A DNA stretch of 26,207 nt from a virus. The stretch spans positions 1-26,207 of IMG/VR virus record IMGVR_UViG_3300029309_000302; one strand, given 5' to 3'. Made by a program: the position numbers and the translations under genes. The first letter of the stretch is position 1. Each line of letters starts with the position of its first letter. The notes under the pieces are model-generated. The model worked only from the letters and a program-made list of their open reading frames with translations, was not told the DNA's origin and did not search any database. This document shows positions 23,940-26,207 of this stretch, piece by piece.

Positions 23940-24308
23940 ATGAAAATTGTTCTATCAGTTGCATTATCATTTCTACTATTTTCAACGGCGGTACTTGTAT
24001 TGCCGGGGGAGAGTGCACCAGAAATACCTGATACGGGTATTTGTGTAGTAGAATTTAATGCTCAATTTAACGCCTCAAACTCAGTTCCTTGGGTTGAAGA
24101 TATAGATGATTGTACTAGTGCCAGGATAGATATAGCAACTAGTCCAGAACTACAAAGAAATCATAAGATAGTTGTTGTGCCCACTATTGTAGTATTTAAC
24201 GAAGGAGAAGAAGAGGTAAGATTTCAAGCGAACATTATGATGCAGCTAGAAGCGTCACAAAAGGATGTGCAGGAAGCTGTAGACGAAATCATCATGGACT
24301 CGTTTTAA
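23940..24308 (+). CDS. Exported thioredoxin-fold protein lacking CxxC
   Basis: A 122-residue protein with an N-terminal signal peptide or anchor (KIVLSVALSFLLFSTAVLVL). The rest follows the thioredoxin pattern: CVVEFNAQFNASN (35-47) aligns with the strand and active site VVDFWAEWCGPC, putting N44-A-S-N47 exactly where C-G-P-C belongs. Then comes a helix, RIDIATSPELQRNHKIVVVP with the cis-Pro loop P81-T, and VVFNEGEEEVRF. Without both cysteines it cannot be a normal thiol oxidoreductase. C35 and C58 remain and could pair. It may be a binding or chaperone-like thioredoxin domain in the periplasm. It follows the small membrane protein by 8 bases. I preferred ATG 23940 over 23933 because only this frame gives the signal peptide. 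Confidence 0.68.
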   Translation: MKIVLSVALSFLLFSTAVLVLPGESAPEIPDTGICVVEFNAQFNASNSVPWVEDIDDCTSARIDIATSPELQRNHKIVVVPTIVVFNEGEEEVRFQANIMMQLEASQKDVQEAVDEIIMDSF

Positions 24309-24312
24309 TTAG

Positions 24313-24320
24313 TATATTTA
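24313..24320 (+). promoter_or_regulatory. Weak -7-like element before the 24338 gene
   Basis: TATATTTA matches 7 of 8 positions of TAnnTTTG, in the 29-base gap before the 24338 ATG, and is followed by an A-rich leader (CAAAACAACAGAAAACA). This is the only gap of note after 20544, so a separate transcript for the virion protein downstream is plausible. Confidence 0.22.
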
Positions 24321-24337
24321 CAAAACAACAGAAAACA

Positions 24338-24709
24338 ATGGCAACTTTAACAACAACACTGACACTTGCATCAACTGATGCAACTTCAGATAGGCTTAAT
24401 ATATCAGTTTCTGATAGCCTTACAACAGCTAATCCAGCTGTTAACATAGCTCGCTTGTCTATAGCAACAGACGCAGCTACTAATATCCTTACAGCTGCAG
24501 GTAATTCTAACATTACGTATGTGTACATTAAGAACACAAATACAGATGTTAGTCATGTACTCACACTCAAGATAGATGATGCAACAGCATTCTCAGATCT
24601 AGGTGCAGGTGAGTTTGCAATACTACCTATAAAAGGTGGAGTAGGACTTGAGTGTCAAGCATCAGGTGCTGCGGTTGTAGCAGAGTACGGTTACTGGACT
24701 AAGGGATAA
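24338..24709 (+). CDS. Small beta-rich virion protein, paralogue of the 15971 product
   Basis: A 123-residue Ala/Thr-rich protein without signal or membrane segment. It opens ATLTTTLTLASTDATSDRLN. Residues 61-123 give YVYIKNTNTDVSHVLTLKI, LGAGEFAILPIKGGVGLECQ and VVAEYGYWTKG, the same order of beta elements as the 15971 gene product. Small beta proteins of this look are common near the fibres and capsid decoration genes of marine phages. A virion role is inferred from that and from the absence of any enzyme signature. It has its own A-rich leader and shares its stop base with the next start codon (TAATG). Confidence 0.62.
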   Translation: MATLTTTLTLASTDATSDRLNISVSDSLTTANPAVNIARLSIATDAATNILTAAGNSNITYVYIKNTNTDVSHVLTLKIDDATAFSDLGAGEFAILPIKGGVGLECQASGAAVVAEYGYWTKG

Positions 24710-24939
24710 TGGCTAGCGAGGGTCTCAAGAAATGGTTTGGCAGAAACCGAGGCCGAGGCTGGGTAGACTGTAAAGCATCTAAAGCTGCAGGTAAGTTTGT
24801 ACCCTGTGGTAGAAAAGATGCATCAAAACCTAGGAAGACGGGATACCCGGCTTGTCGACCTACATTAAGTGCGTGTACTAGAGCAGGTATGCGTCGTAAA
24901 AAATCATCAAAACGGGTATCTTGGAAAAATAAGAAATAA
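24709..24939 (+). CDS. Small basic Cys protein (DUF5872-like)
   Basis: A 76-residue, extremely basic protein. Its pattern is GLKKWFGRNRGRGWVDCKAS, then FVPCGRKDASKPRKTGYPAC and RPTLSACTRAG, ending in a Lys/Arg tail. The order W...WVDC...PCGR...YPACRP...AC is recognisable as the short family I associate with DUF5872, found in marine phages and some bacteria. Four cysteines in this spacing could bind zinc. No function is known; DNA or RNA binding is likely from charge. TAATG overlaps join it to both neighbours, so it is produced with a virion protein and the basic modular protein. Confidence 0.78.
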   Translation: MASEGLKKWFGRNRGRGWVDCKASKAAGKFVPCGRKDASKPRKTGYPACRPTLSACTRAGMRRKKSSKRVSWKNKK

Positions 24940-26180
24940 TGAACTACTCTAAAAAGAAAACGTACGGCGGCAAAAAAATGAAAGCCGGCGGCAAGAAAAA
25001 GATGGGCATGGGGGGCAACTACATGGAGCCTTCTAAAGAACTCACCTTCGGTGGGGCGCCTAAGAAGATGAGAGATGGAAAGGCACCAGAAAACCCAGAG
25101 ACCTTTGGTCAGGCATTTGCAAGAGCTAGAAAAGAGCTTGGACCAGGCAAGACTTTTATGTACAAGGGTAAGAAGTATAGCACCAACAGAGCTGATGACA
25201 AGCCAAAGGCTGCTCCTAAAGCTATGGCTAAGAAGTCTGCAGCTGCAGTAAAAAGCGGAGCTAAGAAGCCTACTCTTCAAAAGTCTAAGACTGCTGCACC
25301 ACCTGCTCCTAAGAGCAAAAGAGCGCAAAGAGAGGACAGACGTATGGATCGTAAGTCCAACCGAATGACTCGTAGAGGTATGTCTAAAGGAGACAAGCTT
25401 AGAGCAAGAGCAGACAAGGCCGATGCTCGCATGGAGAACAGAAGAGCTAGAAAGAATGCTAGAAGGCCTCAAGCCCCAAAGGGAGACATGAGCAAGCTTA
25501 ACAAAGACCTTAAGAGGCTGAATCAGATGCAGGACGGTGGACTTAAGGACGTACCAGAAGGCAGCAAGGGTAAGGGCTTGAGCAAGCTCCCTACTAATGT
25601 CCGTAATAAGATGGGCTTTAAGAGATATGGAGGTAAGAAGATGATGGGTATGGGCGGTAAAAAGAAAGCTCAGTTTGGTCTTATAGGTAAGGTCAAAGGC
25701 GCTATCGATGGAGCTAAAGGGGCTGAAGGAGGATTTGGTAGGAAGCTATTAGGTGCTGCTAAAGGAGCACTTGGTGGAGGTCTTGCAGGAAGAGCTATCG
25801 GAGCTGTTAGGGGCGCTATGGGAGGCGGTGGCATGCAAGGTGCTATGGCAGGATTTAAGCAAGGAGCATTTGGTTCAGCAGGAGGTGGTGCACAACAAGC
25901 ACAACCAGCAGCAGCACCAGCAGAAGGTCAGGACATGACACAACAGCAGCAGGCTAGATATGGTGTAATGGACAGACGTAAGATGGGCAAAGGAGGTGCT
26001 AAAAGTGTTATGATTAAAGGAGTAGATGTTGGTGGTCTGACTCCAAGACAGCAAAAGACTATGAAGAAGCACTCTCAGCACCATAGTAAGAAGCACATGC
26101 AGGCTATGACTAACGCGATGAAGAAAGGTATGAGCTTCACACAAGCTCATAAAATGGCTCAGAAAAAAGTAGGAAAATGA
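24939..26180 (+). CDS. Modular Lys/Gly/Met-rich protein, possible DNA-associated virion protein
   Basis: A 413-residue, very basic protein built from short modules. Residues 8-26 are Gly/Lys/Met-rich (GGKKMKAGGKKKMGMGG) and a near copy appears around 229-247 (YGGKKMMGMGGKKKAQFG). Residues 54-82 carry ETFGQAFARARKELGPGKTF followed by MYKGKKYST, a short domain common in marine phages. Residues ~90-225 are Lys/Arg/Ala-rich and disordered. Residues ~244-340 are Gly/Ala-rich (LLGAAKGALGGGLAGRAIGA). The end (366-413) is a basic helical unit (LTPRQQKTMKKHSQHHSKKH) with a GKMSFTQAHKMA-like close, here GMSFTQAHKMA. Such proteins may be packaged with DNA; the Gly/Ala stretch could insert in membranes. 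It overlaps the next gene (ATGA). Confidence 0.62.
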   Translation: MNYSKKKTYGGKKMKAGGKKKMGMGGNYMEPSKELTFGGAPKKMRDGKAPENPETFGQAFARARKELGPGKTFMYKGKKYSTNRADDKPKAAPKAMAKKSAAAVKSGAKKPTLQKSKTAAPPAPKSKRAQREDRRMDRKSNRMTRRGMSKGDKLRARADKADARMENRRARKNARRPQAPKGDMSKLNKDLKRLNQMQDGGLKDVPEGSKGKGLSKLPTNVRNKMGFKRYGGKKMMGMGGKKKAQFGLIGKVKGAIDGAKGAEGGFGRKLLGAAKGALGGGLAGRAIGAVRGAMGGGGMQGAMAGFKQGAFGSAGGGAQQAQPAAAPAEGQDMTQQQQARYGVMDRRKMGKGGAKSVMIKGVDVGGLTPRQQKTMKKHSQHHSKKHMQAMTNAMKKGMSFTQAHKMAQKKVGK

Positions 26181-26207
26181 ACTATCCAAAACTAGGTAAC
26201 TACCAAG
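26177..26207 (+). CDS. Start of a further gene (cut by window end)
   Basis: ATG at 26177 overlaps the preceding stop as ATGA and opens the frame MNYPKLGNYQ to the window edge. The overlap style matches other gene joins here and the sequence resembles the MNYSK opening of the gene before it. Only ten codons are visible, so no function can be given. Confidence 0.5.
   Translation, partial: MNYPKLGNYQ

Noticed and set aside
23933-24031. Alternative ATG giving a 32-residue frame before the thioredoxin-like gene
   Set aside because: The short frame has no recognisable features, and the ATG at 23940 gives a signal peptide and a thioredoxin pattern.
24699-25472. 257-codon open frame on the - strand
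   Set aside because: It is antisense to two Lys/Arg-rich genes; the Ser/Leu/Phe-rich composition is what reverse-complemented AAG/AGA codons give.
1-26207. tRNA genes, CRISPR arrays, insertion sequences, integrase or attachment sites
   Set aside because: None was visible on reading; gaps between genes are all too short for these except 3755-3887, which is explained by a terminator and leader repeats.

Overview
This is a contiguous stretch of the late (virion and lysis) region of a tailed double-stranded DNA phage that most likely infects a marine member of the Bacteroidota (Flavobacteriia-like). All genes are on the + strand, almost without gaps, and many stop and start codons overlap (TAATG, ATGA, GTGA). 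Start codons lack clear Shine-Dalgarno sequences and are preceded by A-rich leaders, as is usual in Bacteroidota. The end of the portal gene, the acidic scaffold, the HK97-fold-like capsid gene and two proteins resembling ring/connector proteins recall the crAss-like (Crassvirales) and related marine Bacteroidota phages. All homologies are from memory and motif reading; no database search was run. No integrase, tRNA, CRISPR array or insertion sequence was seen.

Layout: 1-2259 holds the portal C-terminus (cut by the window edge), a small accessory protein and the probable scaffold. 2291-3754 is the major capsid protein, followed by a hairpin terminator and an unusual repeat-bearing leader. 3888-7107 holds a conserved head-cluster protein, a ring/connector protein with a GTG start, and a second protein with high-expression-type codon use, followed by a strong terminator. 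7166-15517 holds an Ig-plus-Cys-rich small protein, a 2,108-residue tail protein with cysteine-rich GCTD-type repeats, and a tail fibre. 15560-18898 holds a coiled-coil protein, a small virion protein, a 3TM-type holin, a metallophosphoesterase, an acidic protein and a second connector-like protein. 18901-20544 holds small virion proteins, including one with a LamG-like fold, and a small basic protein.

The most interesting region is 20544-24308. It encodes a 686-residue exported protein with a signal peptide, seven GCxD repeats, DxxGDG domains and a C-terminal type IX secretion (T9SS) sorting domain. It is followed by a probable outer-membrane beta-barrel, a small membrane-anchored coiled-coil protein and an exported thioredoxin-like protein whose CxxC is replaced by NASN. 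This looks like a phage cassette that modifies the host envelope or surface during late infection. The cysteine repeat of the exported protein also occurs in the phage's own giant tail protein, so the same module appears to be placed both on the virion and on the infected cell.

The window ends (24338-26207) with a paralogue of the 15971 small virion protein, two very basic small-domain proteins that may bind DNA or be packaged, and the first ten codons of another gene.
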